Shown in pieces: positions 34,447 to 43,113 of a stretch of 64,000 nucleotides of DNA. The first letter of the stretch is position 1. Each line of letters opens with the position of its first letter. The DNA comes from Verrucomicrobiaceae bacterium (GTDB lineage Bacteria; Verrucomicrobiota; Verrucomicrobiia; Verrucomicrobiales; Verrucomicrobiaceae). Both the position numbers and the translations under genes were made by a program. A model generated the notes under the pieces. The model did no database searches. It was not told the DNA's origin and worked only from the letters and a program-made list of their open reading frames with translations. The stretch covers positions 124,001 to 188,000 of the forward strand of contig JAIBCL010000002.1 in assembly GCA_019694165.1 (NCBI GenBank), written 5' to 3'.

Positions 34447-35493
34447 ATGAACTCACACGTCCGATTGTTTCTGCCAGCCGTCGCGCTCTTGAGCATGGCT
34501 TCCTGCGCCCTGCCCCCGCGCGAGGCGTGGCGCGTGGTGCAGCGCGATGGTCTCCTGCCCTACATCGCCGTCGAAATGGGCCGTCGCCCGGTGCCGCCTT
34601 ACGTCCGCTTGCCCGCCACGAACTCGCGCTTTGTCACTGTCACGGCCGCCAGCGCCAAGGCTCCTGCCGCTGCGGTCCCGGGTCAGGCGCAGGCGGTGCG
34701 GTCCGCCGGGGTTTATGTGGCACGCTCGCCGAGCGCGATTCAGAGTTCACGCTACCTCGTCGTGACGTCTGCTGAGGAAGAGAGGCGCGCCGCAACTGCG
34801 GCGGCTGTTCCGCGGCCCGCGCCCGCGCACTACACGGCCCCGGCAGCAGCGGCTTTGCCAAAGTCCGTGCCAGCAGTACCTGCCGCCAGCCCGAAGCCGG
34901 TGGAGAAGACGGTCGTCAAACCAGTGCCGCGGCCCGCTCCGCGGACTTCCGTCACGACGCTGCAGCCGAAACCGAAACCGGCTCCTCCTCCGCCTCCCCG
35001 GCCCGCTCCGCATCCCGAGAAACCATCCGCCGACGAACTCGCCAACGTCCCGCGTGCCAAGCCCATGCCGCCAGAACCCACAACGGGTGAGCCTGTCGTG
35101 ACAGCCAGGCCCGCAGCTCCATCCGCACCGACATCTCTGCCAGCCGTGGCGCAGGCCACACCTCCGCCGGCGAAGCCAACGTCTGGAGGAAACGCCCCCT
35201 CACCTTCCCCGGGCAAATCGGTGCCGACGCCGAAGCGACCGGTGAGTGTTCCCGGCGAGCTGCCCTTTGGCACGCCGATCCCCGGTCGCCCTGGCTTGGT
35301 GAACAGTCCCTTCGCCGGAAAATACCAGCTCGTGGACGTCACCGGCCTCAATGCCGGCCAGGAAGTGAAATGCCCTTACACCGGCAAGCTCTTCCGCGTG
35401 CCCGGAGTGCAGCAGGCAAAGGATACGAGCAAGCCGCCCCTCGAAGCACCGCCATCACCCGAAAAGAAGACGAACGGAACGAAGAAGCCGTGA
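34447..35493 (+). CDS. Proline-rich lipoprotein
   Basis: A 348-aa protein. ATG 34447 opens a lipoprotein signal (LFLPAVALLSMASC) with the lipidated Cys near residue 20. About 250 residues of Pro/Ala/Lys-rich, extended sequence follow (VVKPVPRPAPR, PPPPPRPAPHPEKP), suited to spanning the periplasm. The C-terminal part (LPFGTPIPGRPGLVNSPFAG, VDVTGLNAGQEVKCPYTGKLFRVPG) is a compact SPFAG...CPYTGKxFRVP module that I have the impression recurs in verrucomicrobial lipoproteins, of unknown role. Confidence 0.8.
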   Translation: MNSHVRLFLPAVALLSMASCALPPREAWRVVQRDGLLPYIAVEMGRRPVPPYVRLPATNSRFVTVTAASAKAPAAAVPGQAQAVRSAGVYVARSPSAIQSSRYLVVTSAEEERRAATAAAVPRPAPAHYTAPAAAALPKSVPAVPAASPKPVEKTVVKPVPRPAPRTSVTTLQPKPKPAPPPPPRPAPHPEKPSADELANVPRAKPMPPEPTTGEPVVTARPAAPSAPTSLPAVAQATPPPAKPTSGGNAPSPSPGKSVPTPKRPVSVPGELPFGTPIPGRPGLVNSPFAGKYQLVDVTGLNAGQEVKCPYTGKLFRVPGVQQAKDTSKPPLEAPPSPEKKTNGTKKP

Positions 35494-35505
35494 GCCTCTC
35501 TACTT

Positions 35506-35967
35506 TTACTTCTTTCCGCGGTCGTTGAATCGGGCGACCTCGCGGGCGGCCTCGCGGTTTTCGGCCCGGGCTTTGATGTCCTGGCGCTGGTCGCCCTTCG
35601 TCTTGCCGCGGCCGACGCCGATCTCGACCTTCACACGCGGGCCTTTCCAGTAGAGCTTGAGCACGGGCAGCGCGAGGCCCTTCTGGAGCGACTCGGCGGT
35701 GAGCTTGTTGATCTCCCGTTTGTGCAGCAGCAGACGACGCGTGCGGCGGGCCTCATGCTGGACATGGCTTGCCTTGTCGTAGGGCTGGATGTCGAGGTTG
35801 TAGAGCCACACCTGGCCCTTGTCCACGCGGGCGAAGGCGTCGGAAACATTCACCTTGCCCTGCCGGATGGACTTCACCTCCGTGCCGCGCAATTCCACGC
35901 CGGCCTCGTAGCGTTCGAGGATGTGGTAGTCGCGCGGGGCTTTACGGTTGGTGGCGATCTCGGACAC
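35506..35967 (-). CDS. smpB: SsrA-binding protein SmpB
   Basis: A 153-aa protein that binds tmRNA and delivers it to stalled ribosomes in trans-translation. Marks in order: NRKAPRDYHILERYEAGVEL, GTEVKSIRQGKVNVSDAFA, PYDKASHVQHEARRTRRLLL, and a basic C-terminal tail (GRGKTKGDQR to ARFNDRGKK). The start is a GTG at 35967, which gives the family's normal N-terminus; the upstream frame to 36114 has no homology to SmpB. No SsrA RNA gene was seen in the window. rpoZ lies just upstream on the same strand. Confidence 0.96.
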   Translation of the reverse strand: MSEIATNRKAPRDYHILERYEAGVELRGTEVKSIRQGKVNVSDAFARVDKGQVWLYNLDIQPYDKASHVQHEARRTRRLLLHKREINKLTAESLQKGLALPVLKLYWKGPRVKVEIGVGRGKTKGDQRQDIKARAENREAAREVARFNDRGKK

Positions 35968-36120
35968 GGCGGAAAGGAATCGGCAGGTTGATGGCGGCAG
36001 GTTGATGGAGGCATCAACGAATCCGTTCGTCAGACAGCTGTTGAATGGAGTGCGGGCTTGGACGACCCGCCGTTCCTCCACCATCAACCATTCACCAGTC
36101 CACCGGCGCGCCAAAGCGCG

Positions 36121-36327
36121 CTACTCCTCATCCTGCACGTCCTCGATCTTGATCTTGCCCTGGATGATCTCCAGCAACGCGATGTCCGCCTCCCGGATGC
36201 CGGGGCGGCGCTCGACGAGGGCAGGACGGCCAAGGGCAAGCTGTTTCACACGCTTAGACACCATGTTGATCAACACGGGCGGGTCAGGAATGACTTGGGC
36301 GGCTTGTTCGACGAGATCGGCTCTCAT
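36121..36327 (-). CDS. rpoZ: RNA polymerase omega subunit
   Basis: A 68-aa protein. INMVSKRVKQLALGRPALVE followed by READIALLEIIQGKI matches the omega core (the family's NxxxRRxxQL...A..EI motif). Omega stabilises the beta-prime subunit during polymerase assembly. The C-terminus (KIEDVQDEE) is acidic as usual. It lies 153 bases upstream of the smpB start on the same strand, a plausible two-gene unit. Confidence 0.88.
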   Translation of the reverse strand: MRADLVEQAAQVIPDPPVLINMVSKRVKQLALGRPALVERRPGIREADIALLEIIQGKIKIEDVQDEE

Positions 36328-36635
36328 AGGCGGTTGATTGACGGCTGCACTGCGCGAAGCACCGGTTGTGGGAAACTCGAGCAGGCCGCCGGGCGTGGAT
36401 TTTTGGTCTGTGGATTCAAGGCACCTGCCGGAGGACTGATGCCCGGGCGACAGGAGGGCCGGGAGAATAGTGATCCGGTCACGAGGCGCAAGGGAAAAGA
36501 CGGGCCTGGAACAAGCTCAACCGCCACGGCCCTGATGCGGGCAGCAGCAGCACTTTGGGGTGACTCATGTTCGACGCGCACACTGCGTAAGGGCACCAAG
36601 AACCGGGAGCCGCCGGCACGACGACAAGCTCGCGC
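36328..36635. other. Intergenic stretch, nothing recognised
   Basis: 308 bases between rpoZ and the GNAT gene. No credible ORF, strong hairpin or RNA gene was seen. It should contain the rpoZ promoter and the end of the GNAT transcript. Confidence 0.5.
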
Positions 36636-37217
36636 TCAATCCCCCGCCGCGATCACGTCAGCGTCAGGGCGCAGTTGCAAGCCCATGAGCACCCAGTCGT
36701 GACCGCCGCCGGACATGTCGCGCAGATAGCGGGGCATCCGCAGCATCTCGACGAAGCCGGCCTCCTGAAAGCAGCGCATGGAGGCGGCACGCTCGCCATT
36801 GAATTCCGCCTCCAGGCGCAGCAGGCCGCAGTGACGTGCCACGCTGGTGATCTCGTCCACCATCATGCCGCTGACGCCGACCTCCCGGTACTCGGGATGA
36901 GTAAGGCAATGCACGCGGCCGATATGCCGCTTCCAGCCGCCCTGCCGGTGCTGCAGCGTGACCATGCCGATGATGTGATCGTGCGCGATGGCCAGCAGCG
37001 TGATGGCGCTGTCGAAGTCGAGGTCCTGGCACCAGCGCCGACGAAAGCGGGCTGTGCCCAGACGCTGCTTGATGAAAAGGCGCTCCACTTCCGGCACGGC
37101 GCGCAGGAACGATACGAACGCATTCTCGTCCGCACTCTGCTGCGGCCTCACGGTGCACATGAGGCCGTCCTTCAGCAGGCGCGTGGCGGGGTATTCTTCC
37201 AGGGCGTCTTCGAGCAT
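36636..37217 (-). CDS. GNAT family N-acetyltransferase
   Basis: A 193-aa protein from ATG 37217; an alternative start at 37319 adds 34 residues that look non-conserved. GNAT features are ITLLAIAHDHIIGMVTLQ (motif D/beta-4), VHCLTHPEYREVGVSGMMVD (acetyl-CoA pyrophosphate loop), ARHCGLLRLEAEFN and MRCFQEAGFVE (motif B). The LEAEFNGERAASMRCFQ arrangement recalls acetyltransferases acting on free amines or protein N-termini, but the substrate is unknown. Confidence 0.85.
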   Translation of the reverse strand: MLEDALEEYPATRLLKDGLMCTVRPQQSADENAFVSFLRAVPEVERLFIKQRLGTARFRRRWCQDLDFDSAITLLAIAHDHIIGMVTLQHRQGGWKRHIGRVHCLTHPEYREVGVSGMMVDEITSVARHCGLLRLEAEFNGERAASMRCFQEAGFVEMLRMPRYLRDMSGGGHDWVLMGLQLRPDADVIAAGD

Positions 37218-37423
37218 GGCAAGCCGCGGATGATACACGGAAACAGGAATAGTGACAGCCGCAGGTCGGACATTGTTCCTCCTGCCGGACACGGTCGAAA
37301 CAGCAGACGATCTCATCACCGGGAAATATCGGTGCTCCGCCGGGCAGCACGGCGCGCTTGAAACTCTGCCGGCGCAAGCCGACGCCGATGTCGCACGCAG
37401 GTCCGGTCAGGCCTGCCGGCAGA

Positions 37424-38245
37424 TCAGCACTCCGCAAAGATGCGCTGGTACGACGTGCGGATCATGCCGAGATACTCCGCCTGATCCATCGCCCACAGGC
37501 GGTTCGAGAATATCTCGACTTCACGGAATCCATCGAAGCCCGCGGCGTCCACCCAATCGCTGATCTGGCGGATCGGGATGCAACCTTCCCCCATCAGACC
37601 GCGATCGTTGAGCAGATCGATGGTAGGCGTGCGCCAGTCGCAGATGTGGAGGGCGAAGAGGCGGCCCGCCTTGCCGGTGTGCGCGATTTGCGATTTGAGT
37701 TCGGGATCCCACCAGATGTGATACACGTCGGCGGCGATGCCGAGCACCTCCGGAGAGCCGAGCGCGTCACAGATTTCATTCGCCTGCCGCAGGGTGTTCA
37801 CCGCACTGCGGTCGTCCGCATACATCGGATGCAGGGGCTCGATGGCGAGCCGCACACCCGCGGCCGTGGCTTCCGCCAGCACGGCGGCGATACCGTCCGC
37901 GATTTGTTTTCTCGACTCGGTCAGCGGCTGCCCTGGCGCCGCGCCGCACACCAGCACGATGAGATTCGTGCCCAATTCGTGCGCCTGCTCGATGGCGAGG
38001 CGGTTGTCATCAATGCCCTTCTGCCTCCCTTCCGCCGTCGCCGCCGGAAAGAATCCGCCGCGGCACAGGCTCACGATCTTCATGCCCGCTTCGCGCGTCT
38101 GCCGGCCTACCGCCCGGATGTCGCGGCCTTCAAGATTGTAACGCCACATCGTGATGCCGCCGATGCCTGCGGCAGAGTAGCGCGCGATGCACTCCTCAAC
38201 GCTCCAGGGTTTGTTTGTGATGGTGTGAATGCACAGCCGGCGCAT
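37424..38245 (-). CDS. Sugar phosphate isomerase/epimerase (AP endonuclease 2 fold)
   Basis: A 273-aa TIM-barrel protein starting at ATG 38245 (MRRLCIHTITNKPWSVEECI). Metal ligands expected of the xylose-isomerase-like/IolE-type barrel are visible: Glu136 in AIEPLHP, Asp173 and His176 in ADVYHIWWD, His200 in ALHICDW and Glu244 in REVEIFS. It probably isomerises or epimerises a keto sugar or inositol derivative; the substrate is unknown. It diverges from the PSD1 gene, with 90 bases between starts. A 684-codon frame extending upstream on this strand is a shadow of the PSD1 gene. Confidence 0.92.
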   Translation of the reverse strand: MRRLCIHTITNKPWSVEECIARYSAAGIGGITMWRYNLEGRDIRAVGRQTREAGMKIVSLCRGGFFPAATAEGRQKGIDDNRLAIEQAHELGTNLIVLVCGAAPGQPLTESRKQIADGIAAVLAEATAAGVRLAIEPLHPMYADDRSAVNTLRQANEICDALGSPEVLGIAADVYHIWWDPELKSQIAHTGKAGRLFALHICDWRTPTIDLLNDRGLMGEGCIPIRQISDWVDAAGFDGFREVEIFSNRLWAMDQAEYLGMIRTSYQRIFAEC

Positions 38246-38335
38246 GAGGCGTGACGGGTAGCGCCGGGGAGTCCTTTTGCAACTTCCCGAAGACTTTCCG
38301 ATGAAGCTGCCGTCGGACTGCCGTTCTTCTCGGCG

Positions 38336-41335
38336 ATGCAAAGGGTCCCCCTCCTCGTCTTCTTGATGACCGCCGCCGCTCCCGCGAGCCGGGCGGAACT
38401 GTCGTTCAATCGCGACATCCGCCCGATCCTCTCTGACAACTGCTTCTACTGCCACGGCCCGGACAAGAACCGCCGCAAGGCCGAGCTGCGTTTGGATGTG
38501 CGCGAGGAGGCGCTGGCGAAAAAGGCGTTTGAACCTGGCAAGCCGGATGCGAGCGAGTTGATCAAGCGTCTGTTCACTCGCGATGAAGACGATGTGATGC
38601 CGCCGCCGGACTCGCACAAGACGCTCAGCGCGAAGCAGAAGGACACGCTCAAGCAATGGATCGCCGAGGGTGCTAAGTACGAGATGCACTGGGCGTTCAT
38701 CCCGCTGCGCCTGGCAGAAGTCCCAAGGAACGGCGCTTTGCAAGCGCCGACGGCGGTTGAAAACCACCGCTCCTTGAATGCCATCGACTACTTCATCCGT
38801 GAGCGTCTTGCCCAGGAAGGACTGAAGCCCTCGCCGGAGGCCTCGAAGGAGACGCTCATTCGCCGCGTGACGCTCGATCTCACGGGTTTGCCACCGACCA
38901 TCGCGGAGGTCGATGCCTTCCTGGCCGACACGTCGCCGCAGGCTTATGAGCGCGTCGTGGATCGTCTCCTGAAGTCGCCGCACTATGGCGAGCGCATGGC
39001 CATCGACTGGCTGGACGCGGCGCGGTATGCGGACTCGAACGGCTACCAGGTGGATCGCGACCGCGAACTGTGGCCTTGGCGGGACTGGGTGATCAAGGCG
39101 TTCAATGCCAACATGCCGTTCGACGAGTTCACCATCGAGCAGATCGCCGGTGACTTGCTGCCGAATGCGACGGCAGACCAGAAGATCGCGACCGGGTTTC
39201 ATCGCAATCACATGCTCAATGAGGAAGGCGGCGTGCTCGCGGATGAATTCCTGGCGGAATACACGGCGGATCGCGTGGAGACCACGGCAGCGGTTTGGCT
39301 CGGGCAGACGTTCAGTTGCGCGCGATGCCACGATCATAAGTTCGATCCCTTCACGCAGCGCGACTACTACTCGATGAAGGCCTTCTTCCACAACGTGTCG
39401 GAGAAAGGTGTTGGCGCTTACGGCAGTCCGATCCGCATCAATGCGCCGCCCTTCCTGCGTTTGCCGACAGCGGAGCAAACCACGAAGCTCGCAGCACTCG
39501 AAACCGGGATCGCGGCGGCAAACAAGCAGCTCGCCAGCTCGAAGACCGAGTCAGCGTCGGCTGTGGAAGGCTGGATCAAGCGACTCACGGCCGAACCCGT
39601 GGCGTGGACTCCCGCCAAGATCGCCAACGCAAAGCCCGCAAAGGCAACGGTCGAAATGAAGGGTGATGGTGCTGTCGTCGAACCAACGAGGACGGGCGGT
39701 TCGTTCACGCTTGCCTGCTCGATTCCCATTTCCACCGGTCGTGCCACGGCGATACGGCTTGAATGCGCGAACGCTGCGATGAGCGGCTCGGCACGCTGGC
39801 TGGATGTGAGTGCCACCTTGGACAAGAAGCCGGTGAAACTGCGCGCGGCGGAGAACGCGGGCTCGCTGGCGGCCGCGGAACTGAAAAAGACGCTCGATGG
39901 CGCACGGCAGACCTTTGTCGGCGTGGGGCCGACAGAGAAGCGGGCGGTGACGGGTGTCTTCGAATTGGTGGAACCAATCAAAAGCGACAAGCCGCTTGAG
40001 CTTCAACTCACCGTCGAGTGCGGTCAGGCATCCGGCCCGATGTTGTGGAGTGTTTCGACCACCGAGTCCGACGCTGAATTGCTCGTGCCCGCATCGATTG
40101 CTGCTCTCGCCAAACTTCAGAAGCGCACACCGGCGCAGACCAAGCGGCTCACGGAGTTCCATGCCGAGCAGAGCCCTGCGTTGCGCGCCCTGGACGACAA
40201 GATCACGTCGCTCACACAACAGCGAGATGCCACCGAGCGCGAGGTGCAGACCTCGCTCGTCATGGACGAGATGAAGGACCCGCGCTCGACCTTCATCCTC
40301 ATGCGCGGAGCCTATGACAAGCCCGGCGAGCAGGTCACGGCCGCCACGCCCGCCGTGCTGCCTGCGATGGACAGGTCGTTGCCGAAGAACCGTCTCGGTC
40401 TCGCGAAGTGGCTGGTGAGTCCGCAGAACCCGCTCACACCTCGTGTCATAGTGAACCGCCTCTGGCAGCAGGTCTTCGGAGCGGGTCTCGTGAAGACGAG
40501 CGAGGACTTCGGCTCTCAGGGAGCGCTCCCATCGCATCCCGAGTTGCTCGACCGGCTCGCCAGCGAGTTCATTCGCAGCGGTTGGGACGTGAAGCATCTA
40601 GTGAAGCTCATGGTCACGAGCGCGACGTACCGCCAGAGTTCAGAGTTCTCGGTTCAGGGTTCTCAGTTGGACCCGGAGAATCGTCTGCTGTGGCATGGAC
40701 CGCGTTTCCGCCTCATGGGCGAGATTGTGCGCGATCAGGCGCTCGCGGCGAGTGGTTTGTTGCGTGATCAAATCGGCGGTCCCTCGGTGAAGCCGTATCA
40801 TCCGCCGGGGCTCTATGAGCAGGTCGTCGCGGGCAGCAGTGCGGGCACTTATGTGCAGGGCAAGGGCGACGATCTGCGCCGCCGCAGCCTCTACACTTAT
40901 TGGAAGCGCAGCGTGCCAAACCCGGCCATGCTGCTCTTCGACGCGCCCTTCCGCGAGACCTGCACTCTGCGCCGTCCACGCACGAACACGCCGTTGCAGG
41001 CGCTCAACGTGATGAACGATCCGACCTACGTCGAAGCCGCGCGCTTCCTCGCGCAGCGCATGTTGCACGAGATCAGCGGCAGCGTGGACTCGCGCATCGA
41101 GCATGGATTCAAGCTGCTGTTCGCACGGAAGCCGTCGGCGAAGGAAATCGCAGTGCTGCGCGCTTCGTTCGAGCGCGCTCAGGCCGACTTTGCCAAGGAC
41201 AAGGAAGCGGCAAAGTCACTGCTCGCCGTGGGCGAGGCGGGTCTGGATGCGAAGCTGGATGTCGTGGAGCTGGCGGCATTCACGACGGTGGCGGGCACGC
41301 TGCTCAATCTCGACGAAACCGTCACAAAAGAGTGA
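38336..41335 (+). CDS. PSD1 / DUF1549 / DUF1553 cytochrome-c domain protein
   Basis: A 999-aa secreted protein of a family expanded in Planctomycetes and Verrucomicrobia. The signal peptide is followed by FNRDIRPILSDNCFYCHGPD with heme site CFYCH (36-40) and DVMPPPDSHKTLS, the PSD1 heme c domain. DUF1549 follows (about 155-360; RRVTLDLTGLPPT, YGERMAIDWLDAARYADSNG, FSCARCHDHKFDP, with a second CxxCH). A coiled middle leads to DUF1553 (about 720-990; VNRLWQQVFGAGLVKTSEDFG, CTLRRPRTNTPLQALNVMND). A role in polysaccharide-linked redox chemistry is proposed for the family but unproven. The usual DUF1501 partner is absent; a PQQ propeller gene follows. A REP-like hairpin lies in its linker. Confidence 0.94.
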   Translation: MQRVPLLVFLMTAAAPASRAELSFNRDIRPILSDNCFYCHGPDKNRRKAELRLDVREEALAKKAFEPGKPDASELIKRLFTRDEDDVMPPPDSHKTLSAKQKDTLKQWIAEGAKYEMHWAFIPLRLAEVPRNGALQAPTAVENHRSLNAIDYFIRERLAQEGLKPSPEASKETLIRRVTLDLTGLPPTIAEVDAFLADTSPQAYERVVDRLLKSPHYGERMAIDWLDAARYADSNGYQVDRDRELWPWRDWVIKAFNANMPFDEFTIEQIAGDLLPNATADQKIATGFHRNHMLNEEGGVLADEFLAEYTADRVETTAAVWLGQTFSCARCHDHKFDPFTQRDYYSMKAFFHNVSEKGVGAYGSPIRINAPPFLRLPTAEQTTKLAALETGIAAANKQLASSKTESASAVEGWIKRLTAEPVAWTPAKIANAKPAKATVEMKGDGAVVEPTRTGGSFTLACSIPISTGRATAIRLECANAAMSGSARWLDVSATLDKKPVKLRAAENAGSLAAAELKKTLDGARQTFVGVGPTEKRAVTGVFELVEPIKSDKPLELQLTVECGQASGPMLWSVSTTESDAELLVPASIAALAKLQKRTPAQTKRLTEFHAEQSPALRALDDKITSLTQQRDATEREVQTSLVMDEMKDPRSTFILMRGAYDKPGEQVTAATPAVLPAMDRSLPKNRLGLAKWLVSPQNPLTPRVIVNRLWQQVFGAGLVKTSEDFGSQGALPSHPELLDRLASEFIRSGWDVKHLVKLMVTSATYRQSSEFSVQGSQLDPENRLLWHGPRFRLMGEIVRDQALAASGLLRDQIGGPSVKPYHPPGLYEQVVAGSSAGTYVQGKGDDLRRRSLYTYWKRSVPNPAMLLFDAPFRETCTLRRPRTNTPLQALNVMNDPTYVEAARFLAQRMLHEISGSVDSRIEHGFKLLFARKPSAKEIAVLRASFERAQADFAKDKEAAKSLLAVGEAGLDAKLDVVELAAFTTVAGTLLNLDETVTKE
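38731..38749. repeat. REP-like palindrome inside the PSD1 gene
   Basis: CGGCGCTT-TGC-AAGCGCCG, an 8-bp perfect stem with a 3-nt loop, followed at 38753-38770 by a weaker GCGGT...ACCGC pair. It encodes residues about 132-138 in the linker between the heme and DUF1549 domains (RNGALQAPT) and keeps the frame. Confidence 0.7.
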
Positions 41336-41515
41336 TCCATGCACATGCACCGGCCCGCGTCCCAACGAGCACGAAGACGAAGCGATCTTTCGCATCGCCT
41401 GCGGCGTCATCCTGACTGTCCATCAGTGTCCCCGACGCACCCAGACAAACCACTTGCCACCGGCCTGCGTTCTCGCTCCCCTTCCGCGAATTCCAATCCA
41501 AGTCATCATCATCCC

Positions 41516-42859
41516 ATGAAGCTCACGCTCCGCTCACTTCTGTTCGCACTCGCCGTCACGTCATCCGCCCGCGCGGAAAACTGGCCGAACTGGCGCGGCC
41601 CGAATCAGGATGGCTCCAGCCCGGAGAAAAATCTGCCGGCCAAATTCAGCAAGACCGAGGGCGTGAAATGGGCCGCCCCCCTGCCCGGCCTCTCCGCCAG
41701 CGTGCCGGTCGTTTGGGGTGACAAGGTTTTCATCACCGCGCCCATCGAGGACAAGAAGCAGCTCGTCGGCCTCTGCTACGATGCAAACACCGGCAAGGAG
41801 CTGTGGCGCAACGTGATCTCGGAAGGCGATCTGCAATGGGACAACAAGAGCAATTTCGCGTCGCCGAGCGCCACCACCGACGGCAACCGCGTGGTGTTTC
41901 TCTTCGCAAACGCGGTCATCGCCAGCTTCGATTTCAGCGGCAAGCAGGAGTGGAAGCGGGATCTGAAGGAGACGCACGGCGCCTTCGGCACGCAGTGGAC
42001 CTACGGCAGCAGTCCGCTGCTCGATGGCGGCAGGCTCTACATCCAGGTGCTCCAGCGAAATGAAGATTTCGACTTCCAGGGCTTCCACAAAGGCACGCCC
42101 GGCAAGCCGCACGACAGCTACATCCTCACGCTCGATCCGGCGACGGGGAAGGACGTGTGGAAGGTGATCCGCCCTTCCGATGCGATGAACGAGACCCTCG
42201 AAAGCTTTGCCTCGCCGGTGTGCGCGACCGTCAACGGCCAGCGCCAGCTTTTCATCATCGGTGGTGACTGCATCACCGGTCACGACGCCGCGACTGGCAA
42301 GGAACTGTGGCGCTGGGGCAACTGGAACCAGGATCAGAACAAGAACCTGCGCCTCGTGCCATCCGTCGTCGTTGGCGACGGCATCGCGCTCGCATGTTCC
42401 CCGAAGAAGCGGCCCGTTTTCGGCGTGAAGCCCGGCCTCAGCGGCAAGCAGAATGACAGCGCGCTCGCATGGACGAGCGATCCGAAGGACTTCACCAGCG
42501 ATGTGAGCACGCCTGCGTTTTACGGAGGCAAGTTCTACGTGCTCGACAGCGATCACCGCACCATCACCTGCGTGGAGCCGAAGACCGGCAAGGTCGTGTG
42601 GACCGGCGAGACGGGAAGCAAGTCGAAGTTCGAGAGCAGCCCGACCGTCGCCGACGGCAAGATTTACATGACCAACTTCTGGGGCGACGTGTATGTCGTG
42701 AAGGCCGGCGGCGACAAGTTCGAGCTTCTCAGCGTGAATGAGATGGGCGACGGCACGAAGCCGAACGGCGACGCCAAGAGCTGCCGCAGCAGCATCGCCG
42801 CCGCCAATGGCCGCCTCTTCATCCGCACGCAGGACAAGTTGTATTGCGTCGGCCAGTAA
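41516..42859 (+). CDS. Secreted PQQ-like beta-propeller repeat protein
   Basis: A 447-aa protein with signal peptide LRSLLFALAVTSSARA. It begins ENWPNWRGPNQDGSSPEKNL, the standard entry of verrucomicrobial and planctomycetal PQQ-like propellers. Blade signatures are LCYDANTGKELWR, ASFDFSGKQEWKRDL, LTLDPATGKDVWK, TGHDAATGKELWRWG and TCVEPKTGKVVWTGE, the DxxTGKxxW motif repeated around an eight-bladed propeller. Catalytic residues of quinoprotein alcohol dehydrogenases are not obvious, so it may be a scaffold or BamB-like. It is on the same strand as the PSD1 protein, 180 bases downstream. Confidence 0.9.
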   Translation: MKLTLRSLLFALAVTSSARAENWPNWRGPNQDGSSPEKNLPAKFSKTEGVKWAAPLPGLSASVPVVWGDKVFITAPIEDKKQLVGLCYDANTGKELWRNVISEGDLQWDNKSNFASPSATTDGNRVVFLFANAVIASFDFSGKQEWKRDLKETHGAFGTQWTYGSSPLLDGGRLYIQVLQRNEDFDFQGFHKGTPGKPHDSYILTLDPATGKDVWKVIRPSDAMNETLESFASPVCATVNGQRQLFIIGGDCITGHDAATGKELWRWGNWNQDQNKNLRLVPSVVVGDGIALACSPKKRPVFGVKPGLSGKQNDSALAWTSDPKDFTSDVSTPAFYGGKFYVLDSDHRTITCVEPKTGKVVWTGETGSKSKFESSPTVADGKIYMTNFWGDVYVVKAGGDKFELLSVNEMGDGTKPNGDAKSCRSSIAAANGRLFIRTQDKLYCVGQ

Positions 42860-42875
42860 GGATCCACGCAGCCCC

Positions 42876-43076
42876 GTAGGGCGGGTTTGTCCGGCGCGAA
42901 TATTGAACGAAAACGGCGAAAACCTGAACGCCGGATAACCCGCCCGCCTCAACGGACGGATGCGTGACTGCGACGGGCGAGGCGTGAGAGCGTTCGGACA
43001 CGACATGAGGCGGGTAGTACCGCGAGATTGCCTCTCGTGCCACCGACGCCGGCGGCGCGGAACATACCCGCCCTAC
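42876..43076. repeat. 201-bp element with GTAGGGCGGGT terminal inverted repeats
   Basis: Ends are GTAGGGCGGGT (42876-42886) and ACCCGCCCTAC (43066-43076). The left half folds on itself: GCGGGTTTGTCCGGCG pairs with CGCCGGATAACCCGC. The right half has GCGGGTAG...CTACCCGC-like complements. It contains no ORF and fills most of the gap between two plus-strand genes. Confidence 0.75.
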
Positions 43077-43113
43077 GACATGCCGGTACGCGCCCCAAGA
43101 ATTCCTCCGCCCC

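Noticed and set aside
36328..36635. SsrA (tmRNA) gene near smpB
   Set aside because: No tRNA-like ends or tag-encoding segment could be seen in this gap.
37424..39478. 684-codon minus-strand frame that extends the sugar isomerase
   Set aside because: Only the last 273 codons are protein-like; the rest is antisense to the PSD1 gene.
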